Shown piece after piece: positions 16,930 to 26,834 of a DNA stretch of 64,000 nt (position 1 is its first letter; each line of letters starts with the position of its first letter). Origin of the DNA: Bosea vestrisii (GTDB taxonomy: Bacteria; Pseudomonadota; Alphaproteobacteria; Rhizobiales; Beijerinckiaceae); assembly GCF_030144325.1 (NCBI RefSeq), contig NZ_CP126308.1:186001-250000 (forward strand). Reading direction: 5' to 3'. Below the pieces are notes generated by a model. That model did no database searches and was not told where the DNA came from. It saw only the letters and a program-made list of their open reading frames with translations. The translations under genes were made by a program, and so were the position numbers.

Positions 16930-18486
16930 TCAGAAGACCGCGCGGAGCTCGGCATAGATACCCTCAACCCTTGCGGCCTCGTCGTCAGTCAGATCGGCGA
17001 ATTCCCGCTCGCGCGCTCGCTTCGACAGCTGCCCGTCATTCTGGCGCAGGAACCGGAACAGCAGGTCCAGAAGCCTATCGGGCATGTCGATAATGGCTGA
17101 GACGCGGCCCTTGAACGTATCATGGGCCCTGAGGAAGGAGGTCTCCGCCGGCAGGTCGACATCGACCGTGCGAGCGACACAGGCGAACAGGAATTCCGCA
17201 TGGGGGGTTGCATCGAAGTAGCGGTAGAAGTCGATCGTCTCGTTCAGCACCTCGACATTACCGCGGTCGGTCGGTCGCCAGCGCACATGCGGCAGCATGC
17301 GGCGAGAGTAGCTCTCCAGGATCCGGCGGTAATCGCCGATTCGGTCAAGGATGACCGCCGAGACAGGGAAGACTAAGCTTGGTGGATTGAAGCCGCGCTC
17401 GGCGAGCACATGGTGGATGAGATAGCGGTGCAGGCGGCCATTCCCGTCTTCGAAGGGGTGGATATAGACGAAGCCGAAGGCCAAAATGGCGGCGGCAAGC
17501 ACGGGATCGAACTCCTGGGCTGCGCCCCTGTCAAAGGCGGTCAATCCCTTGACCAACTCGGGCAGATCCTGGTGCCGTGCGCTGATATGGTCGGGAATGG
17601 GTGCCCCTGTATTGCGCTCATGCTCTCCGACGAAGCCACCCTCCAAACGCAGCCCCAGATGTACGAAACGCGCGTCACCGATGACGATGCGCTGCAGGCG
17701 TTCCAGCTCTGAGCGGTCGAGTGGACGTCGTCCCGCCTCCCCGATCACCTGCCCCCAGCGCTGGATGCGGTCCTGCGGCGGGTCTTCGCCTTCGATCTGG
17801 AAGCTCGACCGTGAGTCCTTCAGCAGCAGGAAGGCCGCCGTTCGCGCCAGCAGATCTGCTGGCACTTCGGCGACGAGACGCCGGGCCTCCTCCGCCAGAT
17901 TGCGGGCGACGAACGCCTCCAGCGCCTGCGTCCGAAAAATCATCGGGCAGAACGCAGGCGTTCCCGGCAGATTGTTCTTCACGCGATGACGGGTCGAGGT
18001 TGTACCCTTCGTCGCCCATTGCCGTTCCGGATCCACGACCAGGGCATAGGCGCCCTGCCCGGCATCGGGCAGATCGAGCGGTTCGTCCAGCAGCCATTCA
18101 TACAGAAACCACAGCCGCCGCGCATAGGCGCCCGTCGGAGCAGCTCGGACTATATCGGCGATCGGGTCGGAGCCGGCGACGCGAAACAGCGCCTTCAGCA
18201 CGGCCAGATCCAGCCCTTCATAGCGCAGGGCGAAGGTAAGATGCCCGCCGAGTTCGGCATCTGGCGCGTGACGGGGGGTATAGATGCTCCAGCCATCGGC
18301 CTTATAGACCTTGTGGCGAGGACCAACAGCCGCAAGGGTGAGCGGGATCGGGACCGCCAGATTATAGGCGTCAATCAGGGCCGCATAGCCGACCGGCATA
18401 GCCGCTTCCGGCAGCCATCGGTCGTGAAAAACGGTCACGGTCCCTGAAAATGACCTCTGTGGGCCTTTCAGCATGAATTTCGACAC
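16930..18486 (-). CDS. Fic domain protein, self-inhibited class II type
   Basis: This 518-aa protein carries a complete Fic motif HPFEDGNGRLHR (about 343-354). Catalytic His343, the acidic metal-binding residue and the anion-hole Asn/Gly are all present, so AMP- or NMP-transferase activity is expected. Upstream, SFQIEG (about 228-233) fits the inhibitory (S/T)xxxE(G/N) helix that precedes the Fic core in class II proteins. The N-terminal 180 residues and the C-terminal winged-helix-like region are typical of longer Fic regulators (DUF4172-like or Fic/DOC_N). Either of two Met codons four apart may be the start. No antitoxin gene lies beside it, consistent with built-in inhibition. Confidence 0.85.
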   Translation of the reverse strand: MSKFMLKGPQRSFSGTVTVFHDRWLPEAAMPVGYAALIDAYNLAVPIPLTLAAVGPRHKVYKADGWSIYTPRHAPDAELGGHLTFALRYEGLDLAVLKALFRVAGSDPIADIVRAAPTGAYARRLWFLYEWLLDEPLDLPDAGQGAYALVVDPERQWATKGTTSTRHRVKNNLPGTPAFCPMIFRTQALEAFVARNLAEEARRLVAEVPADLLARTAAFLLLKDSRSSFQIEGEDPPQDRIQRWGQVIGEAGRRPLDRSELERLQRIVIGDARFVHLGLRLEGGFVGEHERNTGAPIPDHISARHQDLPELVKGLTAFDRGAAQEFDPVLAAAILAFGFVYIHPFEDGNGRLHRYLIHHVLAERGFNPPSLVFPVSAVILDRIGDYRRILESYSRRMLPHVRWRPTDRGNVEVLNETIDFYRYFDATPHAEFLFACVARTVDVDLPAETSFLRAHDTFKGRVSAIIDMPDRLLDLLFRFLRQNDGQLSKRAREREFADLTDDEAARVEGIYAELRAVF

Positions 18487-18705
18487 CAGATCATGAAAAT
18501 CAATACTTCACATCTTATCTCATGAAAATTAGTAACCAGCAACGAAAACCTGTGAGCGGCGAGCCTTCGCCCTGAATTTCGATCACGAACGAGGGATCGC
18601 GCGACATCATCTTGCCCGGACTTCGCCTGCTCACCCTGCCAATGGCGCTTGTCGGGCGTGTCGGTGCTAATACCCCGCATGCTCTTAGAGGACACTGGAG
18701 TGGCT

Positions 18706-18963
18706 ATGCCGTTTCGTTCAATCGTTGCCGAACCGCAGGAACTGGCGAAGCTATCTGCCGCCTTCGACGCTGCATGGATTGGCATCAACAGCGCAACGCC
18801 GATTGCCCCCGCGGGGCAGTCCGTTGCTCGCGAGCGGCTGGGCTACATCATTGTCGGTTTGTGGGAGCAGGGTGAGGAGCGTTTAGCCGCCAAGGGGGTG
18901 CAGCTCTTCCTCGATCAGGCTACGCCAAGGCCAGCAACAGCTCTGGACAAGGGCCTAACCTGA
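18706..18963 (+). CDS. Small conserved-type hypothetical protein
   Basis: This 85-aa soluble protein begins MPFRSIVAEPQELAKL. The start is fixed by GGAG five bases upstream, and the open frame upstream of it lacks such a site. The sequence predicts mostly helix (LSAAFDAAWIGIN, then RERLGYIIVGLWEQG and LAAKGVQLFL). It resembles the small uncharacterised proteins often found in Hyphomicrobiales, but no domain can be named. It stands alone between the divergent Fic gene and a short reverse-strand membrane ORF. Confidence 0.6.
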   Translation: MPFRSIVAEPQELAKLSAAFDAAWIGINSATPIAPAGQSVARERLGYIIVGLWEQGEERLAAKGVQLFLDQATPRPATALDKGLT

Positions 18964-19001
18964 GCCGCATCGAGGCCGTCATCCGTTCTGTGAGGACGGG
19001 A

Positions 19002-19115
19002 TCATCTGATCAGCGGGACCAGCACAATCGCGCCCACCACAACGACGATCGCCGCTCGGATCAGAACCCCGTTAGCCCTTGCCATCTCTGTTTCGGAAGA
19101 GTTGGACGCAGCCAT
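19002..19115 (-). CDS. Small single-pass membrane protein (37 aa)
   Basis: The short frame begins MAASNSSETEMARANG and ends in a hydrophobic helix, AAIVVVVGAIVLVPLI, followed by Arg and stop. The ATG has the very good ribosome site AGGGAGGTGCTG. A strong Shine-Dalgarno sequence with a transmembrane helix and a charged end supports a real small membrane protein. Its function is unknown. Confidence 0.5.
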   Translation of the reverse strand: MAASNSSETEMARANGVLIRAAIVVVVGAIVLVPLIR

Positions 19116-19611
19116 CAGCACCTCCCTCGATCTGGCTGCGACGTTCTCGCGGCCGACGCAGTTCGACAAGAGGTGTTGCGTGCTGACGGCCATTCTCATG
19201 TTCGGCGTGATCGAAATGGCACGCGTGCTGTTGCAGCGAGCAATTCGCATCCCGGCGTCGCTCCCAAAGCCTGCCCCATCGGCCGCCGCAGTGCCCAAGT
19301 CACGGAGCGGCTCAGGCTCATAGCCCAAAAAAGGCCGGCGTCCGCGAGGAGCCGGCCCAAAAGTTTGAAACATCCGGCGTTTCCGCCAAACATCTCAGTG
19401 GGGAACGGCTGAAACGAACTCGATGCCGGGAGGAGGTAGCAGAGCCCGTCTCGAACAACCGTAAGTGCTAAACTAGAAGCCAAGCGCCTTTTTGCAATGC
19501 AGCATAGGATAGCTTTGCCATGCACTGTGGGCATGAAATTCGCCATACGTCTGCCCTCATGCTGCCGATACGAATTCGCGGCGGGGGGCAGCTTGGCTCA
19601 GCCCGACACGG
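19116..19611. other. Intergenic, nothing recognised
   Basis: About 500 bp lie between the small membrane ORF and the MucR stop. Frames here have no coding character and no repeat of the window falls inside. Confidence 0.4.
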
Positions 19612-20088
19612 TTAGGTGGTTTGCTTTGGCCGGCTCGCACGCTTCGCCCTTGCCGGCTTGGCTGGCTCGGGAGCAGGGACTGGAATCGGCGCGGCCTTTC
19701 GCCCAAGGCCCATTGACCGTGCCAGTGCGGAGCGGGCTTCAGCATAATTGGGCGCGACCATGGGATAGTCGGGAGGCAGACCCCATTTCGTGCGGTACTG
19801 CTCCGGCGTTAGGCCGAACTTGCTGCTCAGGTGCCGCTTCAGCGATTTGAACTTCTTGCCGTCTTCCAGGCAGATGATCGCGTCCGGCGTGACAGACTTC
19901 CTGATCGGAATCGCGGGAACCAGTGGCGCCACCGGAAGAGGTTTGGGTTCGCCGCCAAGCTTTGTAAACGCAGCATGAGTGCTGGCAATGAGGTCGGCCA
20001 GATCGCCACGCGGGACATTATTGTTCGCGACATAGGCTGCAACGATCGTAGCGGTCAGGCCGAGAAGTTCTTCGTTGTTTTCGGGCAT
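19612..20088 (-). CDS. mucR: MucR family transcriptional regulator
   Basis: This 158-aa protein is of the Ros/MucR family. The diagnostic block is ICLEDGKKFKSLKRHLSSKF followed by GLTPEQYRTKWGLPPDYPM and VAPNYAEARSALA, a Ros-type zinc-finger DNA-binding domain that also oligomerises. The second His of the classical finger is replaced here (HLSSKF), as in some homologues. The Pro/Ala/Lys-rich tail is disordered. The start at MPENNEE has GAGGAAC upstream. MucR proteins are global repressors of AT-rich or horizontally acquired promoters in alphaproteobacteria, so this one could silence the adjacent island. That role is inference. Confidence 0.9.
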   Translation of the reverse strand: MPENNEELLGLTATIVAAYVANNNVPRGDLADLIASTHAAFTKLGGEPKPLPVAPLVPAIPIRKSVTPDAIICLEDGKKFKSLKRHLSSKFGLTPEQYRTKWGLPPDYPMVAPNYAEARSALARSMGLGRKAAPIPVPAPEPAKPARAKRASRPKQTT

Positions 20089-20309
20089 TCTGTTCCTCGG
20101 CCAAAAAATCAATGCAGACGATATCTATCCCTCTGCGCCTTTTTACAAGTGTTTGGCGATTGACGCGGATCTTGCCATGACGCCGCAGGAAGATTCTTCC
20201 CCGCATCATAAATCTCAGAATCAACCGGCGAGCCCTTTGTAACTTCCCTCGCCGAGAAAGCAGGCCTGAGCGAAGATGGTTTCGAATTCCGAGATGGTTC
20301 CCTTCGGGA

Positions 20310-23300
20310 CTACTGCGGGCCCGGGGCCAATTCGTGAATCTTTGCGCCGGGACACACCCGCCGCGCGATCTCGCAAAGATGCGGATGGTGGGTGAGATAG
20401 ATCACCTGTCCAACCTGGGCCATCTCACCAAAGAGCCGGAACGCCTCCTCGGCCCGAAAATCATCAAAGGTCTCCATGATGTCATCGGCGATGAACGGCA
20501 CCGGCGGCCGAGAGGCGACGAATTCGTAGTACCCGGCGACGCGCAGCGCGAGATAGAGCTGGAAACGCGTGCCCTTCGACAGCTCCGCCGCCTCCTTCGA
20601 GCCTCCGCCAGCTGCCAGCGCAATCAGGATCTCGCCGTCCTTCTCCGGCTGGGCGGCAAGCCCGGTATACGCGCCACGGCTGATCGTGGCGAAGGCCTCG
20701 GAGGCTTTCGCCATCATCGAACTGCGATGCCGGTCGCGATAGGCGCGCAGCGCCTGTTCGGCCGCGGCCGCGCCAAGCTTCAGCCGGAGATAGCGTAGCG
20801 CGCGATCCTCGATGTCGAGCAGCAGCGTACGCTTCTCTTCCTCGATCCTCGCCACGGCGCCATCGCCGCCGACGGCCTCGACCTGGTCGAGCGCCTTGCT
20901 GTGAGCGGAGAACATGTCGCGGCTGCGCTGGTCCTGATCATCGAAGCGGGCCTTTAGCTCGACAAGCTCGACCTCCAGGGCGGTGTGATCGGCGAGATCG
21001 AGGGCGGCTTCCGCCGCGTCTATTGTGGGCAGCCGAAGAGCACCCAGGATGTCACGCTCGGCAGCATCGGCCAACGCCGCCAACTCCGCCCTCTTCTCGA
21101 TGGCCAACAGCCTGCCGGAGACCTCCGCCAAGGTCGCGGCGCCGAAGAACGCGGTCATCTCCGCCTTGCGGCGATCGTGAATCGCCAAGGTCTCGGAGAG
21201 CGTGCGTTGCCGGGTCCGAGCAGCCTCGAGGTTTTGGGCCGCGGTCGCCCGCCGCGTGCGCTCGGCGTGGGCTTCTTGAATCTGAGCGCTGACCGCCTGC
21301 GCCAGATCCAGGATATCGCCCGACGGCGCAACGATCCCCATCTCACTGGCGAGCTCTTCAGCCTCATCGCGGAATGCGGTCTGATCCTTCTCCATCTTGC
21401 CGATCCGGTCGACGAGACTGGCCTTCTTCTCCAGCACGGGGCCAAGTTCGGTAATGGCCGCGAGGATTTCGCGAGCGGTCGCGAGCGTCGGCGCTGTGCC
21501 GCCCTCTCCTAGCCAACAGACCGAGCAAGCTTTGGTCCACGAGGCGGTCCAGTCCCGGTCGGCTTCCGTAGCCTTTTCGACCTCGCGCTCGCGGCTCGCC
21601 AAGTCGCGCTGCCGCTCATCCACACTGGCCCGCAAGGCCTTCAGCTCGACCTCCCGGTCGATCGCCCCCTGCCCTGCTACCAGCAGCGCCTCGAAGCCGG
21701 CATCCGCACCCTGCGGCAGACCCGCCGCGTTGAGCGCGGCGGCCAGCCGATCCCGAACGGCCACGGCATCGGCGTCCGCCTCGCGGAGATCGCTCTCCGC
21801 CGCGCGGACAAGCGTCCGCGCCTCTAAAGCCTTGTCACGCCGGCCGAGCCAGGCTTCGAACTGAGGCAGCGAGATACTATTCGACAGCGCCGGGCAGATC
21901 GCAGCTACGGCTGCCGCTATCTCGCGCTGGAGGTCCTGCATAGCCGTTGTCGCGACATCCCGAAGTTCGATGGCGCGATGGCACTCTGCCTTGACGATGG
22001 CCAGTGCCTGGCTCGCCTGGTGGAGTTTTGCCACATCCCCCATGTGACCGAGCCGTCCGCTCGTGACGATGTCGTCACGCCGAAGCACCGCCTCGAAGCC
22101 GTCGGCAGAAGCGGTGTCGAGCTTACCGCGATGCTCGGCCCAGGCCTGCTCCCGGATTGCGCGGATGCTCGCGGCTTCCTGATCGGAGACGAGACCTGAG
22201 ATCCCGCTGAGCGCGTCCAGCTCAGCCGTCAGGCGGATCTGCTCCGTCGTCAGTCGCTCGACCTCGCCGGCATGCTGATCGATCTGCTTTTGTGTTTCGG
22301 CGGTCGCGAGCTTCCAGCGCTGAATCTCCCCCGCATCGGGAGCCGGCAGATCGACGAGCTCATCGATGTCACCGTTCCAGGGCCGCAGTTCGCGCATGCG
22401 ATCCGCCAACGTCAGGCGGGCGGCCTCACGAGCCCGCTCGGCCAAGCGACGACGCGTAGCGTGGTCGTCCGACCGCGCGGCCGCAACGGTCGCCGCGAGC
22501 AATGACATCCGCGTCTCTCGTCCCTGTCCCATCTCCGGATCGCCGCCGGCCTCGCGCAGTTTCGCCTGCGCCTCCTCCAATCGCCGACGAGCCTCGGACA
22601 GCTCATCGGCAGCCGATTTCAGCGCAGCCTCGATGCCGGAGCGCGTCTCGATTAGGGCGCGAAGAGCGCCCATGACCGAGGCTCCCAGCACGAGGCGATG
22701 GGGATCTGTCTCTCCGGTCCGCTCGATGCGGCCCAGGATCGTGGAGATCGCGAATTCGGCTTCGCGCAGTTGCAGACGGCGCTCAGGGATGTCCTTCTCC
22801 GCCGTGACATGGCGAGCACGAAGATCGGCAAGCCGATCGACCTTGTCGGCCAGCCGCAACGCCGTCTCGTCCACCACGATCGCATCGAGTTGCCCCGACA
22901 GCTCCGCAATCTCCTCGGTGAGACTTTGCGCGCGAATGCCGAGCTCGATGTCGTCCTTCTGCAACTGCGGCAGCTCCTCGGCCCAGCCGCGCGGAGCGTC
23001 GGGAAGGTCGGCCAAGGGCGCGATACGCTGACGGAGCGCGCGCAAATCCGCCAGGCGCGGCAAGGCGTTCAAATGGCGCTGGATCTCGTCCATGCGCGCC
23101 TGGATCCGGCTGCGGCTGACGATCGCCTCTTCATACTGGACGGCAGCCCGATCACGAGCATCGATCAGCTGGGCATAGTCGGACGCAAGCGTATCGACCC
23201 GCTCCCGCCCTGCCTTGAGCTCTCCGAGACGGGCCTTGAGCTCCGACAGCTCGCCGCTGCGGGCGCGGTATTTGTAGAAGCCCTCGGCCTCGGCCTTGAG

Positions 23301-23798
23301 ATCGACGAGACCTTTGCTGAGATCCGCCAGACCCGCGCTCGCGGAAAACAGGAGCTGGCCGAGATCGCCCTTGCTCGACAGGATGCTTTCGCCGCCTGCC
23401 TCCAGCGTCGCATCGTCGAGCGAGAACATGGTCCGATAGGAATCACGGTCGATGCCGCCGAGTTCTCCCAGGAGGACACCCTCGGCAATCGGCTGGTCAC
23501 GCGCGTCGAGCAGGCTGTTCTGTGGCCGCTTGATCCGAACGAGTTCCTGGGGACCGCCGGCAAGCTCCAATGTCCCGCCGACGCGCATCGTCGGATAGGG
23601 ATGGATGAAGTTGAAGCGGCTGCGGGTCTCGATCCCGAAGAGGAGATCGAGAAAGCCGGCCAGGGCCGTTGATTTGCCGGCCTCGTTGGGGCCATAGACG
23701 ATGTGCAGGTCGGGTTGGCCTTCCACCCGCTCGCCAAACTCGATGCGATGGTCGGTGAACTTGCCATAGCGCGTGAGATCAAGGCATTTTAGGCGCAT
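20310..23798 (-). CDS. YhaN-like AAA ATPase (SMC/Rad50-like), 1162 aa
   Basis: The N-terminus reads MRLKCLDLTRYGKFTD with Walker A GPNEAGKST at about residues 36-44. Long heptad-rich coiled-coil arms (about 180-1000) follow. The C-terminal half-site is LSKGTRFQLYLALRVAGYYE with Walker B-like FIADDIMETFDD. This is the Rad50/SbcC-like architecture of Bacillus YhaN. A 10-bp overlap couples it to the upstream nuclease gene, so the two should form an SbcCD-like DNA end-processing complex in the cytoplasm. The AAA_27-type N-terminus supports YhaN rather than SbcC. The pair may act in repair or in defence. Confidence 0.88.
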   Translation of the reverse strand: MRLKCLDLTRYGKFTDHRIEFGERVEGQPDLHIVYGPNEAGKSTALAGFLDLLFGIETRSRFNFIHPYPTMRVGGTLELAGGPQELVRIKRPQNSLLDARDQPIAEGVLLGELGGIDRDSYRTMFSLDDATLEAGGESILSSKGDLGQLLFSASAGLADLSKGLVDLKAEAEGFYKYRARSGELSELKARLGELKAGRERVDTLASDYAQLIDARDRAAVQYEEAIVSRSRIQARMDEIQRHLNALPRLADLRALRQRIAPLADLPDAPRGWAEELPQLQKDDIELGIRAQSLTEEIAELSGQLDAIVVDETALRLADKVDRLADLRARHVTAEKDIPERRLQLREAEFAISTILGRIERTGETDPHRLVLGASVMGALRALIETRSGIEAALKSAADELSEARRRLEEAQAKLREAGGDPEMGQGRETRMSLLAATVAAARSDDHATRRRLAERAREAARLTLADRMRELRPWNGDIDELVDLPAPDAGEIQRWKLATAETQKQIDQHAGEVERLTTEQIRLTAELDALSGISGLVSDQEAASIRAIREQAWAEHRGKLDTASADGFEAVLRRDDIVTSGRLGHMGDVAKLHQASQALAIVKAECHRAIELRDVATTAMQDLQREIAAAVAAICPALSNSISLPQFEAWLGRRDKALEARTLVRAAESDLREADADAVAVRDRLAAALNAAGLPQGADAGFEALLVAGQGAIDREVELKALRASVDERQRDLASREREVEKATEADRDWTASWTKACSVCWLGEGGTAPTLATAREILAAITELGPVLEKKASLVDRIGKMEKDQTAFRDEAEELASEMGIVAPSGDILDLAQAVSAQIQEAHAERTRRATAAQNLEAARTRQRTLSETLAIHDRRKAEMTAFFGAATLAEVSGRLLAIEKRAELAALADAAERDILGALRLPTIDAAEAALDLADHTALEVELVELKARFDDQDQRSRDMFSAHSKALDQVEAVGGDGAVARIEEEKRTLLLDIEDRALRYLRLKLGAAAAEQALRAYRDRHRSSMMAKASEAFATISRGAYTGLAAQPEKDGEILIALAAGGGSKEAAELSKGTRFQLYLALRVAGYYEFVASRPPVPFIADDIMETFDDFRAEEAFRLFGEMAQVGQVIYLTHHPHLCEIARRVCPGAKIHELAPGPQ

Positions 23799-25072
23799 CG
23801 GGAAACGCCGCCTTCCGCACCGGCGTGAAGCCTGGCAAGCACGTCTTCGGATCCATCCTTCGCCAACGCCGCAATCGTGGCCTTGAACGCTTCCTCATCT
23901 GAGCCGAGCAGGCTGCGGCATTCCTGTGGAAGCTGCGTCCTGAGTTCTTCAGCAATGGCAGCGACCTCAGCCTGATAGGCGTCGGAGCCGATGACCTCCT
24001 CGTCGATCAGACGGCGCAGCTCGGTGAGCGGATCGGCCGATGAGCCGGCCACCATGCCTGGCGCCCGGCAATCGACCTCGAGCTTCTCGACCCAGCAGCT
24101 CCCGATGACGGAGGCCCGATCGTCGGCCTCCGTTTTGAGGAGGTCGAGATCGCGCCGGATGCGCCAAGCCAGCGGCGTCGCTCCCGTTATCCGCAGGCGG
24201 GCGACGAGGTGCTCCGAGGCGACATCGCCGCGCGCCTGCTCCAGCGCTCGCGCCAGCAAAGCGACGAGGTCGCGCCAATCGTCGATCCCCGTCGCATCGA
24301 CGGCAACCCTCTCGAACTGCGCGATGCTGGTGATGCGCTCTTCGATCCGGATCGAGCGATCGTCGCCGATCGTGACCAGGGTCACCGATTTGGCGCCGGC
24401 CTCGTTGATGTCGCGGCCCTGCGGCATGCCGGGCATCACGATGGCGCAGTCGCCCTCGGCAACTGAGCGTTTGTGAACATGGCCGAGCGCCCAGTACCGA
24501 AAGCCGGTGCCCTGCAGGTCAGCCAGGCTGCATGGCGCATAGACATCGTGTCCGGCGGCGCCGGCGAGACTGGTGTGCATCAGTCCGATATTCACGGCGC
24601 CCTCGACTGGCGGCTTGTACCGGCCGATCAGGCTTTCGGGAGCGTGGGGTTGGGCGAAACTGAGACCGTGGATCGCGACGGGAAACTGGTCGCCGCTTCG
24701 GTCGATCGCAATCACCTCGGCGCGGCCGCCGAACAGCTTCACGGAATCCGGAAGGGACAGTTCCTTGGTGATCCGCGACAACGCGTCATGATTGCCACGA
24801 ATGACGAAGACGCGAATGCCGGCCTCATGCAGCCGCCGGAGCTGCTCGGCCAAAAACCGCGCTGTCTTCATCGAGGTCTGATCGCCATCATAGAGATCGC
24901 CGGCCAGCAGCAGCGCATCGACCTGCTCGTCGAGGCAGAGATCGACGAGCCGCACGAAGGCGCGCCGGGTGGCGTTTCCGATCAGATCGGCGAGGTTTGG
25001 GTCGCGCAGCGCAAGGGATCGCAGCGGCGAATCCAGGTGAATATCCGCCGCATGTACGAAGCGATATGTCAC
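23789..25072 (-). CDS. YhaO-like metallophosphoesterase DNA nuclease
   Basis: This 427-aa calcineurin-like phosphoesterase is of the SbcD/Mre11/YhaO type. Metal-binding motifs appear in order: HAADIHLDSPL (D10, H12), LLLAGDLYDGD, VIRGNHDAL, GLMHTSL and ALGHVHKR. After about residue 270 comes a family-specific capping region. The gene is translated just ahead of, and overlaps, the YhaN-like ATPase gene, and the complex is expected to cut or resect DNA ends. There is no signal peptide. All ligands are present, so activity is likely. Confidence 0.9.
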   Translation of the reverse strand: MTYRFVHAADIHLDSPLRSLALRDPNLADLIGNATRRAFVRLVDLCLDEQVDALLLAGDLYDGDQTSMKTARFLAEQLRRLHEAGIRVFVIRGNHDALSRITKELSLPDSVKLFGGRAEVIAIDRSGDQFPVAIHGLSFAQPHAPESLIGRYKPPVEGAVNIGLMHTSLAGAAGHDVYAPCSLADLQGTGFRYWALGHVHKRSVAEGDCAIVMPGMPQGRDINEAGAKSVTLVTIGDDRSIRIEERITSIAQFERVAVDATGIDDWRDLVALLARALEQARGDVASEHLVARLRITGATPLAWRIRRDLDLLKTEADDRASVIGSCWVEKLEVDCRAPGMVAGSSADPLTELRRLIDEEVIGSDAYQAEVAAIAEELRTQLPQECRSLLGSDEEAFKATIAALAKDGSEDVLARLHAGAEGGVSRCA

Positions 25073-25639
25073 AATTTACCCCAGCTTGTGCCTGTGCGGC
25101 GAAACGAAGCCCCCTGCAGCCTAAAGCTAGATCAGCTTTCGTCGGAGGAGGCCATGCAGACATGCGATAACGCACAACGCTAGCGCGACCATGATGCTGC
25201 TGCGTTGGACGCACTGCAGCACAGACAGCGTCACTGCCGCATTGAGCCGGCTGTCGGCTAAATGGCGAAGAGACCGATGAAGCAGCAACGCTGCTCTTCC
25301 CCGCGCTATCTCGCCTGCCGAGTGGGACAGACGCTAAACGACCAGACGTGGATCTCGCCTTTGCCAGCGTTGACATGGCGATCCGTGTTGGCTGACTGCA
25401 CCTTTAGCTTTCGCTGTGTCACTTGCTACCATTGCGAGTGGAGGGACGGCGCCGACAACTCGGATTGAGAGAGGCGACAGAGTGCCATTACCATGCGTCG
25501 CCGTTCACCGGCCGGGTTTCACGCTGCGACAGCCAACCACCAGAATTCGCAGGCGCCTGTGACCCATCCGCTTCTGAGCCTTCAGCCATGGCCCCCACCG
25601 CTGCGGCACAGCTGTCCTCAGTGAGACGCGCAGAACCAC
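25073..25639. other. Intergenic, nothing recognised
   Basis: This gene-free stretch lies between the YhaO start and the first integrase tail. It probably holds the promoter of the nuclease operon. No convincing frame, tRNA or repeat was found. Confidence 0.4.
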
Positions 25640-25787
25640 TTTCCAGCGCGCTGCCTACCTGAAAAATGGCGGAGTCCTTGAGCGTGCAGCTACTATGGCC
25701 AATCATGCTTCTACCCGTACCACACAGCTCTACGGCCGCCAGTCTGACGACATCACTCAAGACGAGGTAGAACGCTTGCTTATCTGA
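25640..25787 (+). pseudogene. Tyrosine recombinase, C-terminal remnant 1
   Basis: In one frame the DNA reads AAYLKNGGVLERAATMANHA, then STRTTQLYGRQSDDITQDEV and ERLLI-stop. This is the last part of a tyrosine recombinase, with the conserved His (NHAS) and the nucleophile Tyr (QLY). It closely parallels the end of the longer remnant at 26997-27491. Nothing upstream in the frame matches an integrase, so only about 45 codons survive. Confidence 0.7.
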
Positions 25788-25927
25788 TTTCGAGGCAGTA
25801 TTAGAAACGGGATTTTTCTCGATTTTGAAGTCAGTTTTCGAAGTAATTTTCAACCACTTTAAGGATAAACGAGCGTGATCGTCCATTTTCGACAAAAAAG
25901 AACCTTCATGTAACGCCTATCTTACCA

Positions 25928-26221
25928 TTACCCACAGGTAACGGCGACTATTCGATCTTTGATATCTAACAAAATTGTCACTCGACGCGCCCTATAGTCC
26001 GATGATGCTGCGAATCCAGGCCGCACGACACGAACTTCAACGCTGTTGGTTCGGGATAGAACCAACCGCTCTACCTCGATATTGAACAGGCGGCCGGCCA
26101 CCTCTCGCGAAGCAGCCAACGAATTTGAACAGGCAACCACTGGTGATATAGCTGAGCAATAGAAGGCAGCGACAGCGCAACTCCATAGGTGAAGGGCGAA
26201 GCCCCTCATTCTCCTTGGCAT
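25928..26221 (-). CDS. Exported I78-type serine peptidase inhibitor
   Basis: This protein of 97 aa (or 93 from the next Met) has a signal-like start (MRGFALHLWSCAVAAFYCSA) and a possible lipobox-like region near VVACSN. The C-terminal VRVVRPGFAASSDYRARRVT, then LLDIKDRIVAVTCG, fits the peptidase inhibitor I78 domain, whose members end in a strand with DYRxxRLN and VxRVxCG. It would act in the periplasm against serine peptidases. It lies immediately downstream of, and overlaps in another frame, a trypsin-like remnant, making an enzyme-inhibitor pair. The start is uncertain: AAGGAG lies only one base before the second ATG. Confidence 0.6.
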   Translation of the reverse strand: MPRRMRGFALHLWSCAVAAFYCSAISPVVACSNSLAASREVAGRLFNIEVERLVLSRTNSVEVRVVRPGFAASSDYRARRVTILLDIKDRIVAVTCG

Positions 26222-26771
26222 CCCAGAGCAGAGCCGCCGGTCGCTCGGCAAATCCAGCGCCTGCGTTCTGGTCCCGTAATTCTTGGAGCACCATTCTTTT
26301 AGAAGCGATGCAAGCTTGCGCGCTAAGTTGTTCGTCGGTTTCGCCGCTTTCAGGTGCTTCCGGGTAATAGTAAGATATAAGCCCTTGGATGAGCTTCGGC
26401 CTCCGCTCCGGATAAATGTCAACGGGCTTACAACCCCTGTAACGCCCCGCAAGAACAGGACCACCGGAGTCTCCTCCACAAAATCCCGTCCTCTTTCCAT
26501 CGGATTGCGGGTTAAAGCTCATCTCGTTTGACTCGCGCTTCACGGGCGCAACCCATGTCAAATTAAAACGCCCCTTAGTTCCATTATCAACATTGGAATA
26601 CCCATACCCCGCGAGCGTAGTCAGCGCGTTGAATTCGTTCGCTTTAGCAATCTGAACAGGCGCAACCGCATGAAGTGGATAGCCAGATTGCATCTCAGCG
26701 ACCGCCAAATCATGTGAATGGCGGGGCTTCCAGCTAAGCCGCGAGCAGTATCGAGCGCATGCCATAAGCAT
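26037..26771 (-). pseudogene. Trypsin-like serine protease, N-terminally truncated
   Basis: The frame contains the S1 catalytic Asp context (HSHDLAVAEM), an internal LAGYGYSN strand and the Ser motif FCGGDSGGPVLAG, then LIQGLISYY. This is the second half of a chymotrypsin-fold peptidase. The region that should hold the catalytic His (TAAHC) and the signal peptide is missing. The reading frame also runs about 180 bp into the inhibitor gene downstream, which suggests a further frame change near the end. It is probably inactive. Integrase debris lies just upstream. Confidence 0.6.
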
Positions 26772-26834
26772 GCCCGGAACGTTGTGAAACGTCAGCGACC
26801 CCTGCCCTCTTTTCCGTCAGCCACGGCGGTAGAC

